DNA of 64,000 nucleotides from assembly GCA_964400735.1 (NCBI GenBank), contig CAYNVQ010000002.1, forward strand, positions 124,001 through 188,000, written 5' to 3'. Positions 18,290 through 26,776 of the stretch are shown one piece after another. Under the pieces are notes generated by a model. That model did not search any database. It worked only from the letters and a program-made list of their open reading frames with translations, and was not told where the DNA came from. This stretch comes from CAYNVQ01 sp964400735. GTDB taxonomy: Bacteria > Acidobacteriota > Aminicenantia > Aminicenantales > Aminicenantaceae. Made by a program: the position numbers and the translations under genes. The stretch's first letter is position 1, and every line of letters begins with the position of its first letter.

Positions 18290-19657
18290 ATGCTGGATGA
18301 CACGATCATCGCTATCTCTACTCCGCTAGGGTATGGAGGCTTGGGGATCGTGCGCCTAAGCGGCAGTCAATCCCTCGTTATCACTCAAAAGCTGTTCAAG
18401 CCTAAAAGATCCCTGAATCAGATACCTCCTCAGCGTATGATCCTCGGAAATCTGTACGATTTCGAGCGAAAAGAATTTTTCGACGAGGCGTATCTCACCT
18501 TTTTCCCAAGCCCCCGTACCTATACGAGAGAGGATATGGCGGAAATCAGTTGTCACGGAAGCCCAATCCTTCTGGAAGAAGTTGTTCGACTGGGCGTCAA
18601 GGCCGGGGCCAGACATGCCAGCCCCGGAGAGTTTACCCTTAGGGCCTACCTCAACGGAAGAATAGATATCCTTCAGGCAGAAGCTGTTCATGACCTCATA
18701 ACGGCTTCATCCATCCAGCAGGCCAAGATTTCTTTCCGCCAGCTCGAAGGCAGCCTGTCCAAAATGGTCAACTCGCTGCGCCGCCAGATCATTCACCTCC
18801 TTTCCCAGATCGAAGCATCCATCGAATTTCCTGAAGAAGGCCTGAAGATATCCCCTCGAGCCATTCGAGATACCTTGGCTCGTGCGGAAAAAACTATCAA
18901 AAAACTCATCTCCAGCTACGATCTGGGAAAGGCCCTCTCGGAAGGGCTCTCCTTGGTCATTGCCGGAAGAACCAACGTGGGCAAATCCACTCTCTTCAAC
19001 GCCCTCCTTCAAAAAAAAAGGGCGATAGTCACCCCCTATCCAGGTACGACACGGGATTATCTTCAAGAAAAACTGAAGATAGGGGATACCGTCTTTACAT
19101 TGACCGATATGGCCGGAATAGGTCGTCCCTCCCATCCCGTCGAGGAGGAAGGAATAAGAAGAGGAAAAAAGATGGCCGCATCAGGAGACGGAATTCTGCT
19201 CGTCCTGGACGTATCACGGCCGGAAACGCCGGAGGATCACAGGTTTCTGAAAGAATTCCGTCACAAAAAGGCTCTTCTAATTTTCAACAAGATGGACCTT
19301 CCGGTGAGGTTGGATATCGAAAAAATCAAAAGTATCACAAAGGACATTCCCTCGCTCGGCATTTCTGCCCTGAAGGGGACCAATCTGGACACTTTAAAAA
19401 AATCCATCTCTTCCTATTTCATTCCTCCTCCCCAAAAAAACAGCGAAATTATCCTCCATCTGAGACAAAAGATTCTTCTGGAGGAGATCTTCTCCTCTCT
19501 CTCCCAGGCAAAACACCTTATAAAAGAAGGATATTCGGAAGAGGTCTATGCCGAAGAAATACGCAAAACCATTCCTCTTGTTGGACAACTCACTGGGGAA
19601 ATACGTAACGAGGACGTGTTAGAAAGGATTTTTAGCCGTTTTTGCGTCGGCAAATGA
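18290..19657 (+). CDS. mnmE: tRNA modification GTPase MnmE
   Basis: With MnmG it forms the 5-carboxymethylaminomethyl group on wobble uridines. The 455-residue protein has the formyl-THF-binding N-domain (DTIIAISTPLGYGGLGIVRLSG), helical domain, and a G domain: G1 GRTNVGKST near residue 224, G3 DMAGIG, G4 NKMD. It ends FCVGK; the C-terminal Cys motif (usually FCIGK) is kept. G3 differs from the usual DTAG-hydrophobic-R by T to M and R to G. No clear ribosome site precedes the ATG. Its partner mnmG is 917 bases downstream, separated by a pseudogene. Confidence 0.95.
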   Translation: MLDDTIIAISTPLGYGGLGIVRLSGSQSLVITQKLFKPKRSLNQIPPQRMILGNLYDFERKEFFDEAYLTFFPSPRTYTREDMAEISCHGSPILLEEVVRLGVKAGARHASPGEFTLRAYLNGRIDILQAEAVHDLITASSIQQAKISFRQLEGSLSKMVNSLRRQIIHLLSQIEASIEFPEEGLKISPRAIRDTLARAEKTIKKLISSYDLGKALSEGLSLVIAGRTNVGKSTLFNALLQKKRAIVTPYPGTTRDYLQEKLKIGDTVFTLTDMAGIGRPSHPVEEEGIRRGKKMAASGDGILLVLDVSRPETPEDHRFLKEFRHKKALLIFNKMDLPVRLDIEKIKSITKDIPSLGISALKGTNLDTLKKSISSYFIPPPQKNSEIILHLRQKILLEEIFSSLSQAKHLIKEGYSEEVYAEEIRKTIPLVGQLTGEIRNEDVLERIFSRFCVGK

Positions 19658-19671
19658 TAATGGACGCTTGC

Positions 19672-20073
19672 TTCCGTATACCATTCCCCTTCTGAGGATA
19701 TTCCCGAGCGTCTTGGCCTTCCATCTCCTCCCGAATAAGGAATCTCGATATTGTTTTCAGTTACATATCGGTAATCCAATATCCCGTGCATCACCATGGG
19801 CATGCCTGATGCGATGGATGGCCAGATCAACGGAGACTTCGTGGGTCGGCTCGTCTTTAAAACTCCCTACCCCCTCTCCTGAACCAACGCCTGAAGATAA
19901 GGAGGCATACCTTTCTCGAACAAATGGTGAAGGATGGTCCAATCCGCTCCATCCCAACCAATCGAGACCACCGGAACAGCACGCTTTTTGCCGGGTTCTC
20001 CGAGAAAAAGAAAAACCAGAATACGCCCGATAACAGGAAAAAGCCAACCCATCCATTTTTTTGTGTTTTTCAT
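19672..20073 (-). pseudogene. Decayed N-terminal fragment of an AlkP-superfamily (type I phosphodiesterase) gene
   Basis: Reading the minus strand from ATG 20073 gives a hydrophobic N-terminus, then VVSIGWDGADW, FEKGMPPYLQALVQERG, an in-frame TAG at 19867-19869, then GVLKTSRPTKSPLIWPSIASGMP and HGILDYRY in the same frame. These are the first metal-binding and nucleophile regions of membrane-associated AlkP/phosphodiesterase proteins. After about 19740 the match continues in another frame (KAKTLGNILRRG) and then stops at the mnmE end. A stop, a frameshift and loss of the C-terminal two thirds make it a clear pseudogene. Confidence 0.8.
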
Positions 20074-20574
20074 TGTTATGGATATTCGTCCGGAATGCAA
20101 TCGTTCCCAAAAACAGGATAATTGACCCTCGATTCCTCAAGAGATATAATAGATATCATTCTTTTGGAGAACAGCTCATTGTGCATAACAAAAAAAATAA
20201 ACTCCGCCTCCGGGCTCTCAGGGATAGCCTGGACCACAGCAGTTTTACTCAGCAGGATGTAAAGCCGAGGATCTTTTCTTTTTCCCTCTAGAAATTTTTA
20301 GACCGAGCACATAGGAAAAACAATCTGATAGAACCTCAAAATCAACAGGATGTTATTAGTCGGTACTGATGAAGGAGGATTTCCGGTGATCTTCGCGGTT
20401 ACTTCTTCCGGCGAACCTGAAATTAGCTTAAAATTCTCAAGGGGCTCATATGACGCCCGGAAAAAGGTTAAAAAAGGAGGAGAGAGATAAAAAGACAGGA
20501 AGAAAGCGAGAATAAGCCCTGGCATCTCTAAAAAAAGCCAAAAAAATCTTGGACTAGGACAAGGAAGTCAAGCA
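20074..20574. other. Intergenic region upstream of mnmG
   Basis: I see no supported gene. A 75-codon minus-strand frame (20298-20525) has a hydrophobic start but no ribosome site and no recognisable family. One DnaA-box-like TGTGCATAA lies near 20180, too isolated to suggest an origin. AAGGAAG near 20561 is the likely ribosome site of mnmG. Confidence 0.4.
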
Positions 20575-22425
20575 TTGGATTATGACGTTATCGTAGTAGG
20601 AGCAGGTCATGCAGGCTGTGAAGCAGCCTATGCATGTGCGACTATGGGGCTGGAAACCTGCCTGGTCACTATCCACCTCGAGACCATCGCCCAGATGTCC
20701 TGTAACCCCGCCATCGGAGGTCTGGCCAAGGGCCAATTGGTCAGGGAAATCGATGCGCTGGGTGGACTCATGGGGCTTTTGGCCGATGAAACGGGGATAC
20801 AATTCCGCCTTTTGAACCGCAGCCGAGGAGGAGCCGTTCAAGCACCGCGGGCTCAATCGGATAAGGCCCTCTACAGGCTGACCATGAAAAGCTGGCTGGA
20901 AAGAGTCCCGAATCTAACCCTCTTTCAGGCAATGGCAACCAAAATTTTGACCCGATCCGACAAAGTCCGGGGCATCGAAACCCTGGAGGGCACCAGGCTT
21001 CAAGCCAAAGCAGTCATATTGACTCCCGGAACGTTCCTGAACGGGCTCATCCATATGGGACTCCACAGCTACCCTGCGGGCCGGGCCAATGAGCTACCTT
21101 CGGTTGCCCTTGGCCAGAGCCTAAAGAGCCTGGGATTCGAAATATTCCGACTGAAAACAGGGACACCCATGAGGCTTCACAAGGATTATATCGATTGGGC
21201 CTGCTTCACACCCCAGCCTGGCGACGATAATCCCGTTCCCTTTTCCTTCCGCACAACAAAAAGGCTGAAGAACCGAATTGTATGCCACATAGGGTACACC
21301 AACGCCAAAACCCATGAAATAATCCGGGCTAACCTAGATTATTCTCCCCTCTTCAGCGGTAAAATCACGGGAATTGGCCCCCGTTATTGCCCATCCATAG
21401 AAGATAAGGTGGTCAAATTCCCTCACCACCAAAGACACCAATTCTTTTTAGAGCCTGAAGGCTTGGACACAGCCGAAATCTATGTCAACGGCCTCTCTTC
21501 AAGCCTTCCTCTAGAGATACAGGAAAAAATTTTATTGAGTATTCCAGGTTTGAAAAAGGCCAAAATTCTCCGCCCTGCCTACGGTATCGAATACGATGCC
21601 GTGATTCCCACCCAGCTTTTGCCAACTTTAGAGGCACGCACCATCGCTAACCTCTACTTAGCCGGCCAGATCAACGGCACTTCGGGCTATGAGGAAGCGG
21701 CGGCCCAAGGCCTGATGGCTGGGATTAATGCCACCCTAAAAATCAAAGGAAAAGACCCTTTCATCCTGCGGCGGGATGAAGCCTATATCGCTGTCCTGAT
21801 CGACGATATCATCACACGAGGCGTAGAAGAACCCTACCGCCTGTTCACTTCCCGAGCTGAGCACAGGCTGAACCTTCGCATCGATAACGCAGACAAACGG
21901 CTCATGTCCTATGGCCATTCTCTGGGATTGATACCGGAAAATAATTTTCGCCGGTTCCTGGCCAAGCAAAAAAGAATAAAAAAGATGATGCGTTTTCTCG
22001 AGCAGGAAAAAGTCCTTTCCGAAAAAAGGGAAAAGATCATTCTTAAAGATCTTTTAAAAAAGCCTGAAGCGAAGATAGAAAATGTGATAGAATATATGCC
22101 ATCAAAAATGACGCTGAGCAATGAAGAAAAAAGGTTCCTCGAATCGGAAATCAAATATGAAGGATACCTGAAAAAACAAGAAAAAGAAATTGCTCGAATC
22201 AAAAGAATAGATGATGAAAAGATCCCCGGCGATATCTCATACCAAAAGGTTCCAGGCTTGACAGCGGAACTGATTGAAAAACTTAACAAATACACTCCTC
22301 AAACTATCGGAGAAGCGAAAAAAATTCCCGGCATGACACCCGCTTCCATCATCAATCTCCATATCGCCATCGGTCTGAGAAAAAAAGCGAAAGACAAAAA
22401 GGTTTCACGTGGAACACATACATAA
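20575..22425 (+). CDS. mnmG: tRNA uridine-5-carboxymethylaminomethyl modification enzyme MnmG (GidA)
   Basis: FAD-dependent partner of MnmE in wobble uridine modification. The start is TTG 20575 (MDYDVIVVGAGHAGCEAA), forced by homology; AAGGAAG lies upstream. The 616 residues show the FAD motif GAGHAGCEAAYA, the substrate loop with CNPAIGG, AIGGLAKGQLVREIDALGG, NGTSGYEEAAAQG and the C-terminal helical domain for MnmE contact. The final codons contain a parS-like palindrome, and parA starts two bases after the stop. The rsmG gene that often follows is absent. Confidence 0.96.
   Translation: MDYDVIVVGAGHAGCEAAYACATMGLETCLVTIHLETIAQMSCNPAIGGLAKGQLVREIDALGGLMGLLADETGIQFRLLNRSRGGAVQAPRAQSDKALYRLTMKSWLERVPNLTLFQAMATKILTRSDKVRGIETLEGTRLQAKAVILTPGTFLNGLIHMGLHSYPAGRANELPSVALGQSLKSLGFEIFRLKTGTPMRLHKDYIDWACFTPQPGDDNPVPFSFRTTKRLKNRIVCHIGYTNAKTHEIIRANLDYSPLFSGKITGIGPRYCPSIEDKVVKFPHHQRHQFFLEPEGLDTAEIYVNGLSSSLPLEIQEKILLSIPGLKKAKILRPAYGIEYDAVIPTQLLPTLEARTIANLYLAGQINGTSGYEEAAAQGLMAGINATLKIKGKDPFILRRDEAYIAVLIDDIITRGVEEPYRLFTSRAEHRLNLRIDNADKRLMSYGHSLGLIPENNFRRFLAKQKRIKKMMRFLEQEKVLSEKREKIILKDLLKKPEAKIENVIEYMPSKMTLSNEEKRFLESEIKYEGYLKKQEKEIARIKRIDDEKIPGDISYQKVPGLTAELIEKLNKYTPQTIGEAKKIPGMTPASIINLHIAIGLRKKAKDKKVSRGTHT
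22401..22416. promoter_or_regulatory. parS: parS-like centromere site
   Basis: The 16 bases GGTTTCACGTGGAACA form a near-palindrome centred on CACGTG. They differ at two positions from the known parS consensus TGTTTCACGTGAAACA and at two positions from the variant TGTTCCACGTGGAACA. The site lies within the last mnmG codons, 12 bases before parA, where ParB would load and spread. Confidence 0.8.
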
Positions 22426-22427
22426 TC

Positions 22428-23183
22428 ATGGGTAAAATCGTGGCCATCGCTAACCAGAAAGGCGGCGTGGGAAAGACGACCACTGCCGTGAACCTATCTG
22501 CATCCTTAGCCTTGAATAACAAAAGGATTCTCTTGGTCGATTTCGATCCACAAGGTATGGCGACAATAGGTTTGGGAAAATCGAAAGAAAATCGAAAGGG
22601 AATCTACCAGGCCCTGATGAATGGTGTGTACATTATGGACCTTATCCAGCCTGCCGAATTGGATAATTTATACATATGTCCCTGTTCTCCAGAATTGGCC
22701 GGGTTTGAAGCCGAGGTTTTTCCTGAAGACAAAAGAGAAATGCGATTAAAAAACACGTTGTCTTCCGTCCGAAGCCTATTCCACTACATCATCATCGACT
22801 GTCCACCTTCCCTCAGTTACCTGACTATTAACGCTCTTTCCGCGGCCGACTCCGTCTTGATTCCGATCCAAACAGAATTTTTCTGCATGGAAGGACTTCC
22901 GGACCTTCTCCGCACCCTTGACGAGGTGAGGGGCCACCTCAATCCTTCCTTACATCTGGAAGGTATCGTCCTTACTATGTTCGACGAACGAACCAACCTC
23001 TCCAAGCAGGTGGCCGAGGAAGTTCGTCATTCTCTAGGGGATATCGTTTTCAGTTCCGTTATCCCCCGCTCGGTGAAACTGGCCGAAGCCCCAGGCTTCG
23101 GAAAACCGATTCTTCTGTATGATATAAAATCGAAAGGCGCTCAATCCTACCTAAATCTAGCCAGGGAGATGATAATACGATGA
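22428..23183 (+). CDS. parA: Chromosome partitioning ATPase ParA (Soj)
   Basis: A 251-residue Walker-type ATPase that moves ParB-parS complexes over the nucleoid. The deviant Walker A is KGGVGKTTT (residues 11-19), with DFDPQGMAT as the A' motif and IIIDCPPSL as Walker B. Its short N-terminus without a helix-turn-helix marks it as a chromosomal (Soj-type) rather than type Ia plasmid ParA. Two bases separate it from mnmG, and it overlaps parB by ATGA. Confidence 0.96.
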   Translation: MGKIVAIANQKGGVGKTTTAVNLSASLALNNKRILLVDFDPQGMATIGLGKSKENRKGIYQALMNGVYIMDLIQPAELDNLYICPCSPELAGFEAEVFPEDKREMRLKNTLSSVRSLFHYIIIDCPPSLSYLTINALSAADSVLIPIQTEFFCMEGLPDLLRTLDEVRGHLNPSLHLEGIVLTMFDERTNLSKQVAEEVRHSLGDIVFSSVIPRSVKLAEAPGFGKPILLYDIKSKGAQSYLNLAREMIIR

Positions 23184-24028
23184 AAAAAAGAGCATTGGGC
23201 AAAGGCCTAAAGGCTTTCTTACCTGAAGACTACAGCATCCTGAAAGACGAGAAATATGTGGATGTGGATGTGGAGGACCTCAGGCCTAATCCTCTTCAGC
23301 CCAGACAAGACTTCGATCCTCAATCACTTGATGAATTGGCCAACTCGATAAAAGAAACGGGTGTGCTCCAACCCCTCGTCGTTGTTCCAGAAGGAAACCA
23401 CTACAAAATCATCGTCGGGGAGAGACGATGGCGGGCCGCTCAAAAAATCGGCTTGACCAATCTACCGGCGATAGTCCGCCACCTCTCCGAAAATGAGCAA
23501 ATTGAAGCTTCTCTCGTGGAAAATCTGCAGAGAAAAGACCTCAATCCGATTGAAATCGCTCATGCCTACCAAAAGCTTATCCAGGAGCTGAATTATACCC
23601 AGGAGCAAGTGGCAGACAGGGTGGGCAAGGATCGGACATCCATTGCCAACATCGTTCGCCTACTCAAACTTCCTCCGGAAGTTCAAAAAATGGTGGCCGA
23701 TGGAAAGATATCCATGGGACACGCAAGGGCACTCATCACCCTTGAGAGCCCCGATCAACAGGTCTTCCTAGCCCGCCTCATTATTGAGAGAAACCTTTCT
23801 GTCCGGGATGTCGAAAGGATGATGGCTAAGAAGAAGCACCCTGCCATCACCAAGTCCAAAAAAGAGATGGACGCTGATCTGCTGGCCCTTCAAGATGAAA
23901 TGGTCAAAATATTGGGGACAAAAGTCTCTATCTCTGGGAATACAGAGAAAGGGACCATCAAGCTCTTCTATTTCTCACTAGAGGATCTGAATAGGATATT
24001 TGAAAAAATAAAAGGAGTGACCGCATGA
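23180..24028 (+). CDS. parB: Chromosome partitioning protein ParB (Spo0J)
   Basis: A 282-residue ParB. The N-terminal domain holds the box I/CTP-binding arginine motif GERRWRAA (near residue 78) and the box II ENLQRKDLNPIE; a helix-turn-helix for parS follows (YTQEQVADRVGKDRTSIANIVRLLKLP), then a short C-terminal dimerisation region. It starts MKKRALGKGLKAFLP, matching the ParA-stimulating N-terminal peptide (KGLxALL). ParB is a CTP-dependent clamp in studied bacteria. Its stop overlaps the bactofilin start. Confidence 0.96.
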   Translation: MKKRALGKGLKAFLPEDYSILKDEKYVDVDVEDLRPNPLQPRQDFDPQSLDELANSIKETGVLQPLVVVPEGNHYKIIVGERRWRAAQKIGLTNLPAIVRHLSENEQIEASLVENLQRKDLNPIEIAHAYQKLIQELNYTQEQVADRVGKDRTSIANIVRLLKLPPEVQKMVADGKISMGHARALITLESPDQQVFLARLIIERNLSVRDVERMMAKKKHPAITKSKKEMDADLLALQDEMVKILGTKVSISGNTEKGTIKLFYFSLEDLNRIFEKIKGVTA

Positions 24029-24441
24029 AAGAAAAGAAAAGGGAAATTGAGGAAAGCAAAATCACTGGTTTTTTTGATAAAGACACAGAAATTAAGGGGG
24101 ATTTGCAATTCAAAGGAACTTTCCGTGTTGACGGCCGATTCAAAGGGAATATAAATTCCCAATCTACTCTGATTATCGGAGACAGCGGAAAGGTCGAGGC
24201 TGACATCAAAATAGGACAGATCATCATCAACGGCGAAATCAAGGGAAACATTCAAGCATTAGAAAGGGTTGAAGTCAATTCCAGCGGCCGCATTTTTGGG
24301 ACTATCGTCACGCCCAAGCTTGTAGTCGAAGAGGGGGCTTACCTGGAAGCCAACTGCCAAACAACCAGCGAGCCGACTAAACTCACCGTTTCTCCCCCTC
24401 TGTCTGACAAAAAAGATCAGGAGCTTGGACCTAAACCTTGA
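24025..24441 (+). CDS. Bactofilin (polymer-forming cytoskeletal protein)
   Basis: A 138-residue protein with the bactofilin core at roughly residues 14-112: GFFDKDTEIKGDLQFKGTFRVDGRFKGNI, then regularly spaced Gly/Ile/Val rungs of a right-handed beta helix (GQIIINGEIKGNIQALERVEV, GRIFGTIVTPKLVVEEGA). It has short polar tails and no membrane segment, so it probably polymerises in the cytoplasm. It overlaps parB and kdsB by four bases each; bactofilins next to parAB are known from other bacteria, where they position ParABS. Confidence 0.93.
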   Translation: MKEKKREIEESKITGFFDKDTEIKGDLQFKGTFRVDGRFKGNINSQSTLIIGDSGKVEADIKIGQIIINGEIKGNIQALERVEVNSSGRIFGTIVTPKLVVEEGAYLEANCQTTSEPTKLTVSPPLSDKKDQELGPKP

Positions 24442-25157
24442 GAGAAGCTGCGGGAATCATTCCGGTCAGGTATCAATCCAGCCGTTTTCCCGGCAAGCCT
24501 TTGGCTACGATTGCTGGAAAATATCTTGTCCAATGGGTGTATGAACAGGCAAAACAGGCAAAATTCCTCAAACGTCTGATCATCGCTACGGACGACGATC
24601 GGATCTATACGGCATCTCAAAATTTTGGCGCCGAAGCGTACATAACCTCCCCTCATCATCAGACCGGAACCGAAAGAGTGGCCGAGGTAGCCAAAAAACT
24701 GGAAACACCGGTAATCATCAACATCCAGGGAGACGAGCCCTTGGTCCGGGGAGAAATGATAGATAGACTTATCCGAACCCTTCAGGACGAATCTATCCCT
24801 ATGGCCACCCTTGCTGCCAAGGTTACAGACCTTAATTTACAGCGCGATAAAGACATTGTCAAAGTTGTTTTGGATAAAAAAGGATACGCCCTCTACTTTT
24901 CACGATCTCCCGTTCCTTTCCAATCCACAGATCACTTTTGGCAGCATATAGGCATTTACGGCTATCAAAAAGAGTTTTTACTCAAGTTCCAGGAGCTTCC
25001 TTTTTCCTGGCTGGAAAAAAGTGAGGGTTTGGAGCAGCTTCGGGCGCTGGAGAACGGATACAAAATAAAAATCGTCAAAATCGCTTCTCCGACCTTGAGT
25101 GTAGACACGCCCGAGGATATAATCAAGGTTGAGAAATTTATCGAGAAAGGCAGATGA
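24438..25157 (+). CDS. kdsB: 3-deoxy-manno-octulosonate cytidylyltransferase (CMP-Kdo synthetase)
   Basis: KdsB activates Kdo with CTP for transfer to lipid A. The 239-residue protein starts at TTG 24438 (TTGA overlap with the bactofilin stop); GIIPVRYQSSRFPGKPLATIAG is the nucleotide-binding start, NIQGDEPLV the metal-binding segment, and HIGIYGY and LEQLRALENG are further family motifs. The next gene makes its substrate CTP. Confidence 0.95.
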   Translation: MREAAGIIPVRYQSSRFPGKPLATIAGKYLVQWVYEQAKQAKFLKRLIIATDDDRIYTASQNFGAEAYITSPHHQTGTERVAEVAKKLETPVIINIQGDEPLVRGEMIDRLIRTLQDESIPMATLAAKVTDLNLQRDKDIVKVVLDKKGYALYFSRSPVPFQSTDHFWQHIGIYGYQKEFLLKFQELPFSWLEKSEGLEQLRALENGYKIKIVKIASPTLSVDTPEDIIKVEKFIEKGR

Positions 25158-26776
25158 CTAAATTCATTTTCGTCACAGGAGGCGTTTTATCCGCTCTGGG
25201 GAAAGGAATCGCAGCCGCCTCTATCGGAATGCTCTTGGAAAGCCACGGCTATAAGATCACCCTCCAGAAATTCGATCCCTATCTGAACGTCGACCCGGGA
25301 ACGATGAGTCCTTTTCAGCACGGAGAGGTCTACGTCACCGAGGACGGCGCCGAGACCGATCTAGACTTGGGGCACTACGAGCGCTTTACGTCCACCCAAA
25401 CAACTCAGGCCAACAACTGGACAGCCGGAAAAATCTACGAGCTGATTCTCCGCAAAGAGCGTAAAGGAGAGTATTTGGGAAAGACGGTTCAAGTCATCCC
25501 CCATGTAACGGATGAAATAAAGAAAGCTTTTTACGCAGTGGCCGACAGGAACGATATCGTCATCGTTGAAATCGGCGGGACAGTCGGAGACATCGAAAGC
25601 CTCCCTTTTCTGGAAGCCATTCGACAAATGAGGCTCACTTTGGGTAAGGAAAATACCCTTTTCGTCCATCTCACTCTGGTTCCTTATGTCGAAACCTCGG
25701 GAGAGCTCAAAACAAAACCCACCCAGCACAGCGTGAAGGAATTGAGAGCCATAGGTATCCAACCAGATATCATTCTCTGCCGCACTGACAGGCCCCTCAA
25801 CGAGAATATCAAGGCCAAAATCTCTCTCTTCACCAATGTACCCCTGGAAGCAGTTATCACGGCCAGAGATGTCCAGAACATCTATGAAATCCCTCTGCTT
25901 TTTGCCCGAGAACGCCTAGACAGCATCATTCTCAAAGAATTGAAACTTCCCCAAAGAAAACGCCATATGACCGAGTGGAAAAAGATGCTGGAGAAGATGG
26001 AATCTCCCAAAGACGAAGTGAATATCGCCTTGATCGGTAAATATGCAGGGCTTCAGGATTCCTACATGAGCCTGAACCAAGCCCTTCATCATGGCGGGAC
26101 CTCCCATCAGCTCAAAGTCAACATATCGTGGATCGAAGCCGAGAAGCTGGAAAAAAAGGATCCCGCAGATGTTTTAGAATTCGCAGACGGGATCCTAGTG
26201 CCAGGAGGATTCGGCATCCGCGGAATCGAGGGAAAAATAAATGCCGTGACCTACGCCCGCACAAAAAAAGTTCCCTTTTTCGGCATATGTCTGGGAATGC
26301 AGTGTGCCACCATCGAATATGCACGGCACTTGGCATCCCTCCCCAGAGCTAACAGCACAGAATTCAACCCGAAAACGCCCCACAAAATCTTTTTCAAATG
26401 GAGAGAATTGAAGGGCATTCAGGACCTCGGGGGAACTATGCGACTGGGAAAGTACCTCTGTCGATTGAAGAAAGGTTCGATTGCAGAAAAGGCTTATGGC
26501 CTTCCCAACATTTATGAACGTCACCGCCATCGGTATGAATTCAATCCTGCATATGAAGATATTCTGACTAAAGCCGGCCTCGTTTTAGCGGGAAAAAATC
26601 CAGAGTATGGCCTAGTAGAGATCGTCGAACTTAAAAATCATCCCTGGTTTCTAGGCTGCCAGTTTCATCCCGAGTTTAAATCGAAACCCATCAATTCCCA
26701 TCCTCTTTTCAAGGCTTTTATCGGAGCGAGTTATGCATACCGCAAAAAAAGAAGTCCAAATAAGCGAAAAATTTAA
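25154..26776 (+). CDS. pyrG: CTP synthase
   Basis: Converts UTP to CTP with glutamine or ammonia. The 540 residues hold an N-terminal synthetase (FIFVTGGVLSALGKGI, KFDPYLNVDPGTMSP) and a C-terminal class I glutaminase with GICLGMQ (nucleophile Cys near residue 378) and the CQFHPEFKS His/Glu pair near 506. It is coupled by ATGA to kdsB, which consumes CTP. Its 3' end overlaps the kdsA start by 44 bases. Confidence 0.97.
   Translation: MTKFIFVTGGVLSALGKGIAAASIGMLLESHGYKITLQKFDPYLNVDPGTMSPFQHGEVYVTEDGAETDLDLGHYERFTSTQTTQANNWTAGKIYELILRKERKGEYLGKTVQVIPHVTDEIKKAFYAVADRNDIVIVEIGGTVGDIESLPFLEAIRQMRLTLGKENTLFVHLTLVPYVETSGELKTKPTQHSVKELRAIGIQPDIILCRTDRPLNENIKAKISLFTNVPLEAVITARDVQNIYEIPLLFARERLDSIILKELKLPQRKRHMTEWKKMLEKMESPKDEVNIALIGKYAGLQDSYMSLNQALHHGGTSHQLKVNISWIEAEKLEKKDPADVLEFADGILVPGGFGIRGIEGKINAVTYARTKKVPFFGICLGMQCATIEYARHLASLPRANSTEFNPKTPHKIFFKWRELKGIQDLGGTMRLGKYLCRLKKGSIAEKAYGLPNIYERHRHRYEFNPAYEDILTKAGLVLAGKNPEYGLVEIVELKNHPWFLGCQFHPEFKSKPINSHPLFKAFIGASYAYRKKRSPNKRKI

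Noticed and set aside
19867..19869. TAG in the AlkP-like frame as pyrrolysine or other recoding
   Set aside because: A frameshift and truncation follow shortly after, so simple decay explains it better.
20298..20525. 75-codon minus-strand frame with a hydrophobic start
   Set aside because: No ribosome site, no recognisable domain and it lies in a region of gene decay; too weak to call a gene.
19658..20574. Candidate replication origin between mnmE and mnmG
   Set aside because: Only one DnaA-box-like sequence (TGTGCATAA near 20180) and no AT-rich unwinding repeat set; dnaA is not in the window.
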